Assembly: GCA_000421045.1 (NCBI GenBank)
Contig: ATWC01000001.1
Span: 1 to 64,000, forward strand
Reading direction: 5' to 3'
Length of the DNA: 64,000 bases
DNA from: Lachnospiraceae bacterium NK4A179
GTDB lineage: Bacteria > Bacillota > Clostridia > Lachnospirales > Lachnospiraceae
Part shown: piece after piece, positions 1 to 8,924 of the stretch
Numbering within the stretch: the stretch's first letter is position 1
Layout: the number at the start of each line of letters is the position of its first letter
Notes under the pieces: model-generated
Database searches by the model: none
Told to the model about the DNA's origin: nothing
What the model saw: the letters and a program-made list of their open reading frames with translations, nothing else
Translations under genes and position numbers: made by a program

Positions 1-93
1 GAGGAATGAGTCTCGTAAAGAGCCGGATGCGGGAAATCTGCATGTCCGGAATTCTGTGAGGGGCAGAGGGAGCAATCCCCCTGTCTACTCGAC
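1..93 (+). mobile_element. 3' end of a group II intron (domains V and VI)
   Basis: Bases 20-54 fold as a group II intron domain V: a GAGCCGG strand, a GAAA-type tip, a GU bulge and a CCGG return strand. Bases 57-90 fold as domain VI, with an unpaired A at 87 as the likely branch point. A87 is seven bases from a 3' end at 93, which closes with the usual AC. Downstream sequence reads straight into sbcD. The rest of the intron, including any reverse transcriptase, lies left of the window. The return strand of domain V has two extra bases (AA) compared with the common CCGGTTC form, so activity is not assured. Confidence 0.85.
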
Positions 94-559
94 CTCAGGC
101 TCACCTCTCAAATATTCGCTCAGTGAAGTAAATAATGAAAAATCAGTATCTCTGATTACAGTTAGCGGTAAAGGTAAGGTTGAGATTGAACTTATACCGA
201 TCAAGCCTATGAGGAATATGAGACATTTAAAGGGAAAGATAAAAGACCTTTTAGATAAAGCAAGCGTTACCGCACCAGAGGATTTTATCTATGCAACACT
301 TACTGATGAGGAAATTGTAAGCGATGCTATGGGAATATTCCAGCAGGTATATCCGAACACGGTAAAGATAGATTATGACAATTCTCATACAAGAGAAATA
401 GAGCAGGTAGATATTTCCAAGATCGCCGAGAACAGATCATTTGCTGAATTGATCAGCGACTTTTACAGACAAATGTATAGTCGCGAAATTAGTGAAGAGG
501 AAATGGATGTTATGAGAACCGTGGCGAGAGAGGCAGGTGTATTACATGAAGCCGATTAA
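94..559 (+). CDS. sbcD: SbcD nuclease subunit, 3' exon only
   Basis: This is the last 154 codons of the Mre11-like nuclease subunit of the SbcCD complex, which cuts DNA hairpins and blocked ends. The conserved segment SGSPLKYS opens the exon and marks the start of the C-terminal capping domain; the metallophosphoesterase domain is encoded left of the intron. If the intron is removed after base 93, the first exon base completes a TAC codon, restoring the family's YSGSPLKYS. No start codon belongs here: the apparent ATG at 56 lies in the intron. The gene overlaps sbcC by 14 bases, so the two subunits are probably translationally coupled. Function depends on splicing. Confidence 0.85.
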
Positions 560-3500
560 ATTGATCATGAGCGCATTTGGACCATATGCCGGAGAGATGC
601 CTGCAATAGAGTTTTCTCAGTTTGAGGACAAAGGCTTGTTTTTGATATCAGGAGATACGGGAGCAGGAAAGACAACCATTTTCGATGCTATCTGTTTTGC
701 ATTGTATGGTGAAACCAGCGGAAGATTCAGAGATACAAAAAACCTCAGAAGTGAATATGCAAAAGAATCGACAGAGACCTATGTTGATTTTTACTTTACG
801 CATCAGGGCAGAGACTATCATGTTTGGAGAAGACCTGAGTACGAGCGAAAGAAACAGCGTGGTACGGGAGTAACACCGATCAAAGAGAAAGCGATCTTCT
901 ATTCAGGGGATAGTACGCCAATAGAGGGAAAAACACAGGTTAATGAAGCTGTAAAAGAGCTCCTGCATATCGATGAAAAGCAATTTAAGCAGATTGCCAT
1001 GATAGCACAGGGAGAGTTTTGGGCATTGCTTAATGCCAAGACCGATGACAGAACGAAGATACTGCGAACCATCTTTCAGACAAGCGGATACAACAATATT
1101 GAATATCGGTTGAAAGACCGCATGGATGCCAGCTATAAGTTAAAAGCGAAAACAGAGGACAGCATTGTGCAGTATTTTGCTGATGTGTCAGTGGATGCGG
1201 ACGATGAACTGGCTGAGCAGTTATCTGATCTTCAATCTCGCGCAAAGAGATCCGGAAGTGCATGGAATCTAGAAGAAATCATCGATATGTTAAAGTCTGT
1301 GATCGATTCAGATAAAGAAAAACTTGAAGGTGCGGATTCTGAGCTTAAGGCTGTTGAAAAAGAGTACGACAAGAGCAAAGAAGCCCTTGTGACTGCCGAA
1401 ACGAACAACGGATTCATTACAAAACTTGAAGGACTTAAAGAAAAAGAGAAGGAACTAAAGGAAAAGAAGAAAGAAATAGATGACAAGGAGGCTCTGCTGT
1501 CCAGACAGAAACTGGCAACCAGAGAGGTTAATCCTGTTTATTTGTCGTGGAAAGAAAAAGAGACATCTGTAAAGGGAATTGAATCTCAGATAGAAGAGAA
1601 AAAAGAAGCTGTAAAAACAGCATCAGATAAAGCAGATGAAGCTAAAGAAACATTGACAAAAGCAAAGAAAGAGCAACCAGAAGCAGATAAACTTCAAAAA
1701 CTGATAGATAAGATTGAGGAAGAAGAGATAAAGTATCAGCAAAGAGATGAACTGGTCGGTGAAATCGAGAAGCTGGTAGAAGACGCGGAGGGATTCGCGG
1801 ATGAAGAGAAGGCATTAGATGAAAGAGAGAAAGCTCTTAAGGATGAGATTAAGCAACTTAAGGAAACTATCAAGGCGCTTAAGGGTACTCCGGAAAAACT
1901 GACGGAAATTAAATCTTTATGTGAGAAGTATCAAGATCTGCTGGATAGCATAGATGTGATTATTGAAGAAAAAGTGCCTGAACGGGAAACTAAAAAGAAG
2001 GACTTGGAAAAAAAGCAGAAAGCTTATAAAGATGCATTTGATGCTTATGAAAAGGCAAATAAAGAAAGAATAGAAGCCGAGAGGATTCTTGATGACTGTC
2101 GTGCGGGAATATTGGCTGAGGGTCTGGAAGAAGGTCAGAAATGTCCTGTTTGCGGGTCAATACATCATCCAGAGCTTGCAAAGATTCCGGGTGAGGCGAT
2201 TACCGAGGAGGCATTCAAAGAATTAAAAGACAAGGAAGATACTCTTCAAACTAAGAAGTCTAATGCGAATACTGCTGCTGAGACAGCAAAAACTTCGCTT
2301 GAAGAATACGAAGACCGGCTGCGAGTGGATATTCTTGATTGCTTGGAGGATAAACTGCTGGGCATAGAGGTCACCGGTAAAGGATTAGATGATCTGATAA
2401 AGGAAATAGATGATGCGCAGGGTATCGTAAAAGACAAAATCAAAGAGAATACCAAGCAACAGAATGCTTTGGAGAAAGAAAGTAAAGCTCTTACAAAAGC
2501 GGAAAAGGATATTGAAGATGCGCAATGCAGAAAAACTGAGACATTAACACGAGATAAGGAGGAGTTCTCAAAAAGGAAACAGAATACGGAGAAAGCCAAG
2601 GCAGAAAAAGAAGCGGTACTGAAAACACTGTCAAAGCTGAGCTATGATAGCTGGGAAATCGCAGAGGCTGAGAGAGATAAAGCCCTGACAAAGAAAAAGA
2701 GTATTCTGGACAGAATAGAGAAATCCGATGAAGAGAGCAAAAAGGCAGAAAAAACTCTTGCATCGGAAAAGTCCGCGTTAGATACGCTGGAGAAGTCTCT
2801 GACTAAAGAGAATAAAGAGGAAGAAGAAAGAAAGCAGAAGCTTGAAGTGGCAGTAAAGAAGCATCAATTTGACTCTGTTGAAGAGATGCTTGGATTTATT
2901 CTTACAGAGGAAGAAATCGCGGAGGCTGATGATGGGATCAGCAAATATAAGCAGGAAGTAACTACGAATAAGAGGCAGCTGGAAGATGCTGAGAAAGATG
3001 CTAAGGGTCGCAAACTTATTGATGTTGACAAGTTGAAGGAAAAGTGCGATTCACAGAATGAAGTAGTATCGAAAAAACGCGAGGTAAGCAATACCATAAA
3101 AAACAGGCTTAAAGGAAATGCGGAAAAGCTTGAGAAGATTTCATCACAGGAATCTGAATTGAAAAAAGCGAGAAAAGAAAACGGTATATGCACCATATTA
3201 TACAATCTTGTAAAAGGCACGACCGGTAAAGGAAAGATCACGCTTGAACAGTATATTCAGGCAGCGGGTTTCGATGGAATCATTGCAGCAGCAAATAGAC
3301 GACTTTTACCTATGAGTGACGGTCAGTATGAATTGTATCGTCAGGAAGACTCACTTGGAAAGAAGAGCAATACATTCCTTGATCTGGAAGTCCTTGATAA
3401 CACAACCGGACACAGACGACCTGTTGGCAACCTGTCCGGCGGAGAGAGTTTTAAGGCTTCGCTAAGCCTTGCATTGGGATTATCTGACACCGTTTCGATG

Positions 3501-3728
3501 AACTTGGGAGGTGTTCAGATGGATGCACTGTTTGTTGATGAGGGATTCGGAACATTAGATCGTAAGTCTATTGAAAATGCAATGGATATCCTTATTAATC
3601 TGTCTGGCACCGGCAAGCTTGTGGGAATCATAAGCCACAGAGAAGAATTAATGGAGAATATCCCTCAGCAGATACGTGTAAAAAAGACTAAGGATGGAAG
3701 TAAGATGTCAATTGAAACCGAAATATAA
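546..3728 (+). CDS. sbcC: SbcC, SMC-like ATPase subunit of SbcCD nuclease
   Basis: This 1060-residue protein is the Rad50-like partner of SbcD. The N-terminal Walker A is GDTGAGKTT; long coiled coils flank a zinc hook CPVCG at about residue 533; the C-terminal lobe carries the ABC signature LSGGES and Walker B ALFVDEGFGTLD. All parts of the ATPase head and the dimerising hook are present, and the length is normal. I chose ATG 546 (MKPIKLIMSAFGPY) because family members begin with this strand; an in-frame GTG lies nine bases upstream at 537. It overlaps the end of sbcD. Since sbcD is intron-split, SbcC may be made in excess of its partner. Confidence 0.95.
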   Translation: MKPIKLIMSAFGPYAGEMPAIEFSQFEDKGLFLISGDTGAGKTTIFDAICFALYGETSGRFRDTKNLRSEYAKESTETYVDFYFTHQGRDYHVWRRPEYERKKQRGTGVTPIKEKAIFYSGDSTPIEGKTQVNEAVKELLHIDEKQFKQIAMIAQGEFWALLNAKTDDRTKILRTIFQTSGYNNIEYRLKDRMDASYKLKAKTEDSIVQYFADVSVDADDELAEQLSDLQSRAKRSGSAWNLEEIIDMLKSVIDSDKEKLEGADSELKAVEKEYDKSKEALVTAETNNGFITKLEGLKEKEKELKEKKKEIDDKEALLSRQKLATREVNPVYLSWKEKETSVKGIESQIEEKKEAVKTASDKADEAKETLTKAKKEQPEADKLQKLIDKIEEEEIKYQQRDELVGEIEKLVEDAEGFADEEKALDEREKALKDEIKQLKETIKALKGTPEKLTEIKSLCEKYQDLLDSIDVIIEEKVPERETKKKDLEKKQKAYKDAFDAYEKANKERIEAERILDDCRAGILAEGLEEGQKCPVCGSIHHPELAKIPGEAITEEAFKELKDKEDTLQTKKSNANTAAETAKTSLEEYEDRLRVDILDCLEDKLLGIEVTGKGLDDLIKEIDDAQGIVKDKIKENTKQQNALEKESKALTKAEKDIEDAQCRKTETLTRDKEEFSKRKQNTEKAKAEKEAVLKTLSKLSYDSWEIAEAERDKALTKKKSILDRIEKSDEESKKAEKTLASEKSALDTLEKSLTKENKEEEERKQKLEVAVKKHQFDSVEEMLGFILTEEEIAEADDGISKYKQEVTTNKRQLEDAEKDAKGRKLIDVDKLKEKCDSQNEVVSKKREVSNTIKNRLKGNAEKLEKISSQESELKKARKENGICTILYNLVKGTTGKGKITLEQYIQAAGFDGIIAAANRRLLPMSDGQYELYRQEDSLGKKSNTFLDLEVLDNTTGHRRPVGNLSGGESFKASLSLALGLSDTVSMNLGGVQMDALFVDEGFGTLDRKSIENAMDILINLSGTGKLVGIISHREELMENIPQQIRVKKTKDGSKMSIETEI

Positions 3729-3847
3729 AATCCGAAAAAGTTAGCACGGAAATCTATGGTGATGGTGTAGATATTTGGTTAAGAGACCAGAGCGACATTA
3801 TCGGAGTTGTTTCTGATGGTAAGAAAACACAAAATAATAGCGAATGA
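3716..3847 (+). pseudogene. possible remnant of a gene C-terminus
   Basis: Directly after sbcC one frame stays open for about 40 codons and reads like protein (for example STEIYGDGVDIWLRDQ), ending in TGA at 3845-3847. It has no ATG, GTG or TTG start and no ribosome binding site, and it begins after a stop inside the end of sbcC. It could be the tail of a lost gene or chance. I do not recognise it. Confidence 0.2.
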
Positions 3848-3860
3848 GGAGGTGCCGAAT

Positions 3861-4055
3861 ATGTATGGAAATAATAGATCTATTGATGTAGACAAACTCA
3901 GAAATGATATGGAAAACGAATCCCTTGGGGCATTTTGGGGAGGTGGATTCGGAGGAGCGATTATGGAGGCATCAGATATCCGAAAGGCCTCTGATGAGGA
4001 GCTGATTAAAATAGCCAAAAGGCAAGGAAAAAATCTTGATGATTATCAAGGCTAA
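3861..4055 (+). CDS. small conserved-looking protein of unknown function (64 aa)
   Basis: The start ATG 3861 follows a strong site (GAGGAGGTG, 8 bases away), which is why I prefer it to an earlier in-frame ATG at 3807. The sequence is soluble: an N-terminal charged segment (IDVDKLRNDM), a glycine-rich middle (GAFWGGGFGGA), and a C-terminal stretch (ASDEELIKIAKRQGKNLDDY) that looks helical. It resembles short proteins I recall from Firmicutes genomes, but I know no function. It lies 24 bases before the 530-residue acidic protein, so the two are probably cotranscribed. Confidence 0.7.
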   Translation: MYGNNRSIDVDKLRNDMENESLGAFWGGGFGGAIMEASDIRKASDEELIKIAKRQGKNLDDYQG

Positions 4056-4079
4056 AAATATAAACAGGAGGACAAGAAA

Positions 4080-5672
4080 ATGACTATCAGTAATATAATC
4101 GTAAAATCTTATGTAGAAGGATTTTCAGGAGTTTACATTTATTGTCCTAAAGAGAAAATGGATGAGGTTGCTTTGGTATTTGAAAGAATTTTTAAAGAAG
4201 CTTGGAATAAAGCCTTGGATGAAGCAGAAAAAGAATATGCTTATTTAGCAGAATTTCATGAAGATGAGGAAGATTATTCAGTTGTATCAGGTTGTTTTCC
4301 GGCTAGCGTTAAAAAGGAAGATGCTAGAATATATATCGACCTGCATCCTTTGGATATTACGATAAACGACGGGGTGATTGTAGAAAATGGTTATGGTGAG
4401 CATGCTCTTAAAGATACATTATCATCATTAAAGAAGAAATACCCTGAGATTTCCTATGAAGGGCTTGTTGCGTATTTTTGGTCTGATGAGTCTTGCGGCG
4501 ATTGTGAAAATTATGAAATTTCTTCCGATAAAAATATAGATTATAGCTCAAAAATATATGATTTTGTCGGAGAGAAACTACGCAATGTTATAGAAAGTAA
4601 ATGTAAATGGACCAGAAAAGAATTTTGGGAGCGGATGCGGGAAAGTATGGTAGCAGAAGAGGACTTTAATGAAGTAGTTACTGATTTTCATGCATATGGA
4701 TTGGATGACTATATTGATCAGGTGCAAAATATCGATGATGTAATAGATGAGATTGATAAAATTGATGACAAAATCCGCGGAACCCATAGAAGTTTTCACC
4801 TGGAACTGACACTTATTGCGGAACAGGCAGATATCAAAAAGATGATTGAGATATTTGCTCATTATAGAGAAAATGGTGATCGGGATGCATATTTTGACTG
4901 GATCCATATTAATGGGAATCTTGTTGAGAGTGGAGTAGGTTTGGAAAAGGTTACAGATGAGCTGGTAGCGGCTTTTACTGTTGATGGAGAGGTGAAAATC
5001 AAAGCATGCGGACCTCATGGAAGCTATTGTGAGCTTAATGATGTCGGGTTGTTCAGAGAGATGGCAGAATCTGCACCCAACGCGAAGTTTGTAGCAAAAA
5101 TATCAGGGCCTTGGTTTGATGGACGCCTGCCTGGCTATTTAAATTTCAAGTGTACCTTGGAAGGTGGAAAACTGAGAATAACTTCCTCCTTCGAGCGAGA
5201 TGCAGATGAGGCATGGGAAAAAGATTTCATGGAAAAATTACCATTTAAAAAGTTCAAGAAATTGTTCAAAATATCCGGAGGGGATTTCGATATAGAAGAC
5301 TATAAAAATTTTGTCAGTTGGGATTTTGATGATTTTTTTTGTGACGCCTACGATTTTGATGATTTTGTTTCTACAATAGAAGAATACGATGCTGAAATTG
5401 AATTAGATGAAGATAGATACAAAGAAATATTTGAGAAAAAACTTCCTGCATTAGGTTTGATCAGCCGGGAAAAGTTTGAAGTTGAATTTGATGGTGTGGA
5501 AATAAATGAATATGTGTATGATCCCATTGAAAAGACATACGAAGGTAAAGCGAAAGGGAATTATTCTTTAAAAAAAGGGAAAGAGTTGGCTATGGCATAT
5601 CTGAACGGGAATGATGAAGTTGATGAAGATTCGTCGTTTGGGGAGGATTATCCGGAGGATGAAGATGAATAA
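4080..5672 (+). CDS. large acidic protein of unknown function (530 aa)
   Basis: A near-perfect ribosome binding site (CAGGAGGAC) precedes the ATG. The product is strongly acidic, ends in an Asp/Glu tail (DEDSSFGEDYPEDEDE), and has no signal peptide or membrane segment, so it is cytoplasmic. Three parts are visible: residues 1-150, a linker rich in D/E/I/K to about 235, and a second block at about 235-380 with several aromatic-glycine turns (GPWFDGRLPGY). I recognise no catalytic motif. High acidity and an operon of small proteins would suit an immunity protein, inhibitor or regulatory partner, but that is speculation. Base composition is visibly AT-richer than the housekeeping genes to the right. 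Confidence 0.75.
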   Translation: MTISNIIVKSYVEGFSGVYIYCPKEKMDEVALVFERIFKEAWNKALDEAEKEYAYLAEFHEDEEDYSVVSGCFPASVKKEDARIYIDLHPLDITINDGVIVENGYGEHALKDTLSSLKKKYPEISYEGLVAYFWSDESCGDCENYEISSDKNIDYSSKIYDFVGEKLRNVIESKCKWTRKEFWERMRESMVAEEDFNEVVTDFHAYGLDDYIDQVQNIDDVIDEIDKIDDKIRGTHRSFHLELTLIAEQADIKKMIEIFAHYRENGDRDAYFDWIHINGNLVESGVGLEKVTDELVAAFTVDGEVKIKACGPHGSYCELNDVGLFREMAESAPNAKFVAKISGPWFDGRLPGYLNFKCTLEGGKLRITSSFERDADEAWEKDFMEKLPFKKFKKLFKISGGDFDIEDYKNFVSWDFDDFFCDAYDFDDFVSTIEEYDAEIELDEDRYKEIFEKKLPALGLISREKFEVEFDGVEINEYVYDPIEKTYEGKAKGNYSLKKGKELAMAYLNGNDEVDEDSSFGEDYPEDEDE

Positions 5673-5713
5673 ATCTGAGATGCCGGATATGATGTATATC
5701 ACGGAGGACTATC

Positions 5714-6079
5714 ATGGAAATAAGATGTGAATACTGCGGAAGTATGCTGTCCGAAAACTTAAGCGAATGTCCAAACTGCGGCGCTCCTAACAAAGCTGTT
5801 GCGACGGCTTCTGATGCACCGCAGACTATCGAAGAATTATTAGATTTCTGTAGAAGACGACACATTCCTCTTGAAGCTGCACATTTCCATATAGGCGAAG
5901 ATTACAGAGGTCCCAAAGCCTTCGGCATATATAAAGATGAAGACGGCTTATTTACCGTTTACAAAAACAAATCAGACGGTACAAGACTTATCAGATATCA
6001 TGGCGCTGACGAAGATTATGCGGTAAACGAGATCTTTCAGAAAATGAGGGCTGAGATACTTGTACGACACAGAAGATAA
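5714..6079 (+). CDS. zinc-ribbon protein (121 aa)
   Basis: The N-terminus holds a four-cysteine zinc ribbon (CEYCGSMLSENLSECPNCG, residues 5-23), then a short linker and an alpha/beta domain (about 35-121) containing AFGIYKDEDGLFTVYKNKSDG. This C-terminal part resembles uncharacterised domains found with zinc ribbons in Lachnospiraceae; it has no membrane segment. The start follows CGGAGGA by 7 bases. The stop lies 3 bases before the lysozyme gene, so they form one transcript. Function unknown; a nucleic acid or protein adaptor role would be a guess. Confidence 0.75.
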   Translation: MEIRCEYCGSMLSENLSECPNCGAPNKAVATASDAPQTIEELLDFCRRRHIPLEAAHFHIGEDYRGPKAFGIYKDEDGLFTVYKNKSDGTRLIRYHGADEDYAVNEIFQKMRAEILVRHRR

Positions 6080-6082
6080 AAT

Positions 6083-7348
6083 ATGCTCAATACACATAAC
6101 AAAAAAATCATGACGATCGCTGTTGCTTCAATGCTTTTGCTTAGTGCATGCAGCGGCAAAAACGAAGATACTCAGACTGGGGCGGTCAGCGAAACTGAAA
6201 CGGTCAATCTTTCCGTAAACGATCCGGTCAATGCTTCTGAAGCAGCTGAAAGCACCAGCGGATCTGCGGTTTTAACCGTTGCAGCGACAGCGACCCCTGA
6301 GCCAACTGCTACAGTCACACCGACTCCGTCTCCTTCACCAACAGTAACTCCTGCGGCAACTCCTACGCCGACTGTAACACCCACGCCGTCTCCGACGCCT
6401 ACAGACGTACCGACTGCTACACCTGAACCTATAGCGAATGATACAACGGCTCCTATTTTTGTAAGCATAAAGAAAAATGCATATATACATGCCGGTGATG
6501 TTTATGATCCCGTAAAATGCATCGGATATATTGATGATAATGACAGAGATGTTAGTTTATCATGGAATGGCATACTTGACACTAATACGGTGGGGGATTA
6601 TCCTCTCGAAGCTGTTGTGACCGATGATGCCGGTAATTCTTCGAGTGCGTCGATCTCTGTACACGTGCTTGCTCCGGGAACTGCTATACCTAAAACACCC
6701 GATAATGTGCCCAGGATGTCATTTGCGGATTTTATTTCCTGCTATAAAAATGAAAATACCATGACAGGTATAGATGTCTCCAAATGGCAGGGAAATATTG
6801 ATTTTAATGCTGTCAGCGCTGCCGGATGCGAATTTGTGATAATGCGTATGGGTATTACCGGCAAAGATTATTCGCTTGATCCCTGTTTTGTATACAATTT
6901 TGAGAGTGCGGGTGCTGTGGGATTAAAACGCGGTGTGTATATCAGTACAGCTGATTATGATGCCGAGCTCATGCGTATACATACCGAACAGATGCTGAGT
7001 GACCTGAACGGTGCCGCACTTGATTTTCCGGTAGCATTTGATTGGGAGCACTGGTCGCAGATACAGGATTACGGAATGAATCTGAAGGATTTAAGGAATC
7101 TTTATACAGTATTCAAAGATGTATGTGAATCCCATGGATATCAGGCCATGATGTATTCGAGCATATCCAAATTAGATACTGTATGGACCATGGAAGAAAA
7201 TTATACATTATGGCTTGCAAATTACACATCAAAAACAAATTATAAAGCAAGACCGTATATATTATGGCAAAAAGGTTACGGGAGCATACCGGGGATATCC
7301 GGAGATGTGGATCTGGATGTATATTATATACCTGTTCAAGGACAATAA
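6083..7348 (+). CDS. GH25 lysozyme-like lipoprotein
   Basis: The 421-residue product has a lipoprotein signal (MLLLSACSG, lipobox Cys near residue 23), a Pro/Thr-rich linker (about 70-115), an Ig-like DUF5011-type domain (about 120-195, with VGDYPLEAVVTDDAGN) and a C-terminal glycoside hydrolase family 25 domain (about 225-421). The GH25 signature GIDVSKWQGNIDF and the catalytic DFPVAFDWEHW are intact, so peptidoglycan muramidase activity is predicted. It should be anchored outside the membrane with the catalytic domain reaching the wall through the linker. It follows the zinc-ribbon gene by 3 bases and ends in a strong hairpin that includes its stop codon. Confidence 0.9.
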   Translation: MLNTHNKKIMTIAVASMLLLSACSGKNEDTQTGAVSETETVNLSVNDPVNASEAAESTSGSAVLTVAATATPEPTATVTPTPSPSPTVTPAATPTPTVTPTPSPTPTDVPTATPEPIANDTTAPIFVSIKKNAYIHAGDVYDPVKCIGYIDDNDRDVSLSWNGILDTNTVGDYPLEAVVTDDAGNSSSASISVHVLAPGTAIPKTPDNVPRMSFADFISCYKNENTMTGIDVSKWQGNIDFNAVSAAGCEFVIMRMGITGKDYSLDPCFVYNFESAGAVGLKRGVYISTADYDAELMRIHTEQMLSDLNGAALDFPVAFDWEHWSQIQDYGMNLKDLRNLYTVFKDVCESHGYQAMMYSSISKLDTVWTMEENYTLWLANYTSKTNYKARPYILWQKGYGSIPGISGDVDLDVYYIPVQGQ

Positions 7349-7380
7349 CTCTTCGTAAAACTTTCGTTTTGCGAAGAGTT
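7347..7380. terminator. hairpin terminator between convergent genes
   Basis: A 15-bp inverted repeat with one mismatch (arms AACTCTTCG and CGAAGAGTT extended by AAAAC/GTTTT) surrounds a TTTC loop. It starts in the stop codon of the lysozyme gene and separates it from the convergent transporter gene. There is no long T tract on either side, so it is either a weak bidirectional terminator or an mRNA 3' end stabiliser. Confidence 0.6.
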
Positions 7381-7452
7381 GTATATAGCTTTATACAGTC
7401 CCCTGCACACAGATATCTGTTAAAAATCCATCCGATTTGATCAAATAATCAA

Positions 7453-8826
7453 TTAGATATCAATATCCTCATCATCATTATCTTCATTGGATTTTTTCTT
7501 TTTGAGAATATCTTTGAATCCTTTTTTAGAAACGATCTTATCAACTTCTGCCTTAGGCAGTCTGACAAACCGGTCATTTTCATCAATATAATCGACCTGA
7601 ATATATTTACGTGTATCTTGAGGCAGATTTTTGTTTTCGAGCCTGGCTGTAACAGCCGTACGGATCCATGCGTAAATTATCGCAAATAACGGAACGCCTA
7701 CAAGCATTCCAACAGGCCCCCAGAGACCTCCGAAGAATGTTATCGCAAATATTACCCAGAAAGCAGATAATCCTGTGGATTGGCCGAGTATTGCGGGTCC
7801 TATGATATTTCCGTCAACCTGCTGCAGTATAAGTATCATAATGATAAAGTACAGTGCCTGCTTCGGATCGACCATCAATATCAGAAAAGCGCTGGGAATT
7901 GCTCCGATAAACGGTCCGAAATACGGTATAACATTCGTTACGCCGACTATCAGTGAAATAAGCGCCGCATAAGGGGTTCCTATAAGGGTCGTAAGTATAA
8001 AGCACAGTATTCCGATGATCAAAGAATCAACTATCTTACCGCCAAAGAATCCGAGAAATGTTTTATTAGTGAATCTGAGATTGTGGATAAATGCATTGGC
8101 ATTTTCTTTCTTCAAAAATGCGTAGATGATCTTCTTGCCTCGTCCCAGGAAAAGTTCCTTACTGTTTATGATATAGATAGATATAAGCATTCCGAGGATG
8201 ATATTGAACAGCGCTTTTATGAATGAAATAACACCTGTAGATAAACCTACAGCCCATTCCTGCGCACGACCTATCACATTTTCGGAGATCCAGTTATTTA
8301 TCTGGTCATTATATTCTGTGAGGAATCTGTTCAGTTCTGTTTCAAGTCTCGGATATTTCACAAGCAATTCCCTGATCCAGTTAAGCAGATTATCGCGGTA
8401 CTGAGGGAATTGTTTTGCGATGTTTTCTATACTGTCAATAATCTCGGGAATCACCAATGAGAAAAACAGGTAAAGGATTATTATCACGCATATGTATACA
8501 GTACAGATGGATATGACCCTGATATTTTTGTATACACGTTTTTTGCCTTTTTCATCCATTTCTTTTCCTGTTTTTTTGTCACGGAAAAGCTTTTTCTGTC
8601 TTTTTTCGGCAAGTATGAACTTTTCTACTCTGTTAACCAGCGGAATAAGAAGATAAGCAATTACAAAACCGTTTATTATCGGAGATATGATCTTAAAGAA
8701 CTTCCCTATCAGGTCTACAACTCCCTTCAGATTAAAAAGAAGAAAGCCGAATAAGATTATGGCAGCTGCAGTAAGAAATGCAGTTATGCCCCAGTTCAGA
8801 TATTTATTATCATTATTGAATTTCAT
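7453..8826 (-). CDS. AI-2E family membrane transporter
   Basis: This 457-residue membrane protein has the layout of the AI-2E/PerM/TqsA family: two N-terminal membrane helices, a third one, an amphipathic middle (about 120-200) and a C-terminal bundle with the family motif VTNVIPYFGPFIGAIP. The C-terminal tail is cytoplasmic and acidic (ending EDNDDEDIDI). Family members export autoinducer-2 or small ions such as Na+; the substrate here cannot be told. The start follows GGGGGA at good spacing. It is monocistronic, convergent to the lysozyme gene and divergent from the recombinase. Confidence 0.85.
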   Translation of the reverse strand: MKFNNDNKYLNWGITAFLTAAAIILFGFLLFNLKGVVDLIGKFFKIISPIINGFVIAYLLIPLVNRVEKFILAEKRQKKLFRDKKTGKEMDEKGKKRVYKNIRVISICTVYICVIIILYLFFSLVIPEIIDSIENIAKQFPQYRDNLLNWIRELLVKYPRLETELNRFLTEYNDQINNWISENVIGRAQEWAVGLSTGVISFIKALFNIILGMLISIYIINSKELFLGRGKKIIYAFLKKENANAFIHNLRFTNKTFLGFFGGKIVDSLIIGILCFILTTLIGTPYAALISLIVGVTNVIPYFGPFIGAIPSAFLILMVDPKQALYFIIMILILQQVDGNIIGPAILGQSTGLSAFWVIFAITFFGGLWGPVGMLVGVPLFAIIYAWIRTAVTARLENKNLPQDTRKYIQVDYIDENDRFVRLPKAEVDKIVSKKGFKDILKKKKSNEDNDDEDIDI

Positions 8827-8874
8827 GAAGGATTCCCCCGGTGAATTATGATTAATCAGTATAACACACTTATC

Positions 8875-8903
8875 TTGCCAATAAAAATAGTTAATGGTAA
8901 AAT
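8875..8903 (+). promoter_or_regulatory. predicted promoter of the recombinase gene
   Basis: A TTGCCA -35 (8875-8880), a 17-base spacer and a TAAAAT -10 (8898-8903) lie 21 bases before the recombinase ATG. Prediction from sequence only. Confidence 0.55.
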
Positions 8904-8924
8904 TTTTATGTCAACGAGGTGTAT

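Noticed and set aside
56-93. ATG at 56 as the start of sbcD
   Set aside because: It lies in domain VI of the intron, gives a non-family N-terminus, and the true reading enters from a 5' exon.
2246-3241. Serine- and phenylalanine-rich minus-strand frames inside sbcC, with similar ones inside smc
   Set aside because: They are reverse readings of Lys/Glu-rich coiled coil and have no start signals.
6290-6430. Repeat array in the lysozyme gene
   Set aside because: The repeated ACTCCGACG-like triplets encode a Pro/Thr linker; they vary and have no spacers, so this is not CRISPR.
6172-6468. Valine-glycine-rich open frame on the minus strand
   Set aside because: It mirrors the Pro/Thr-rich linker of the lysozyme gene and has no ribosome site; a codon-bias artefact.
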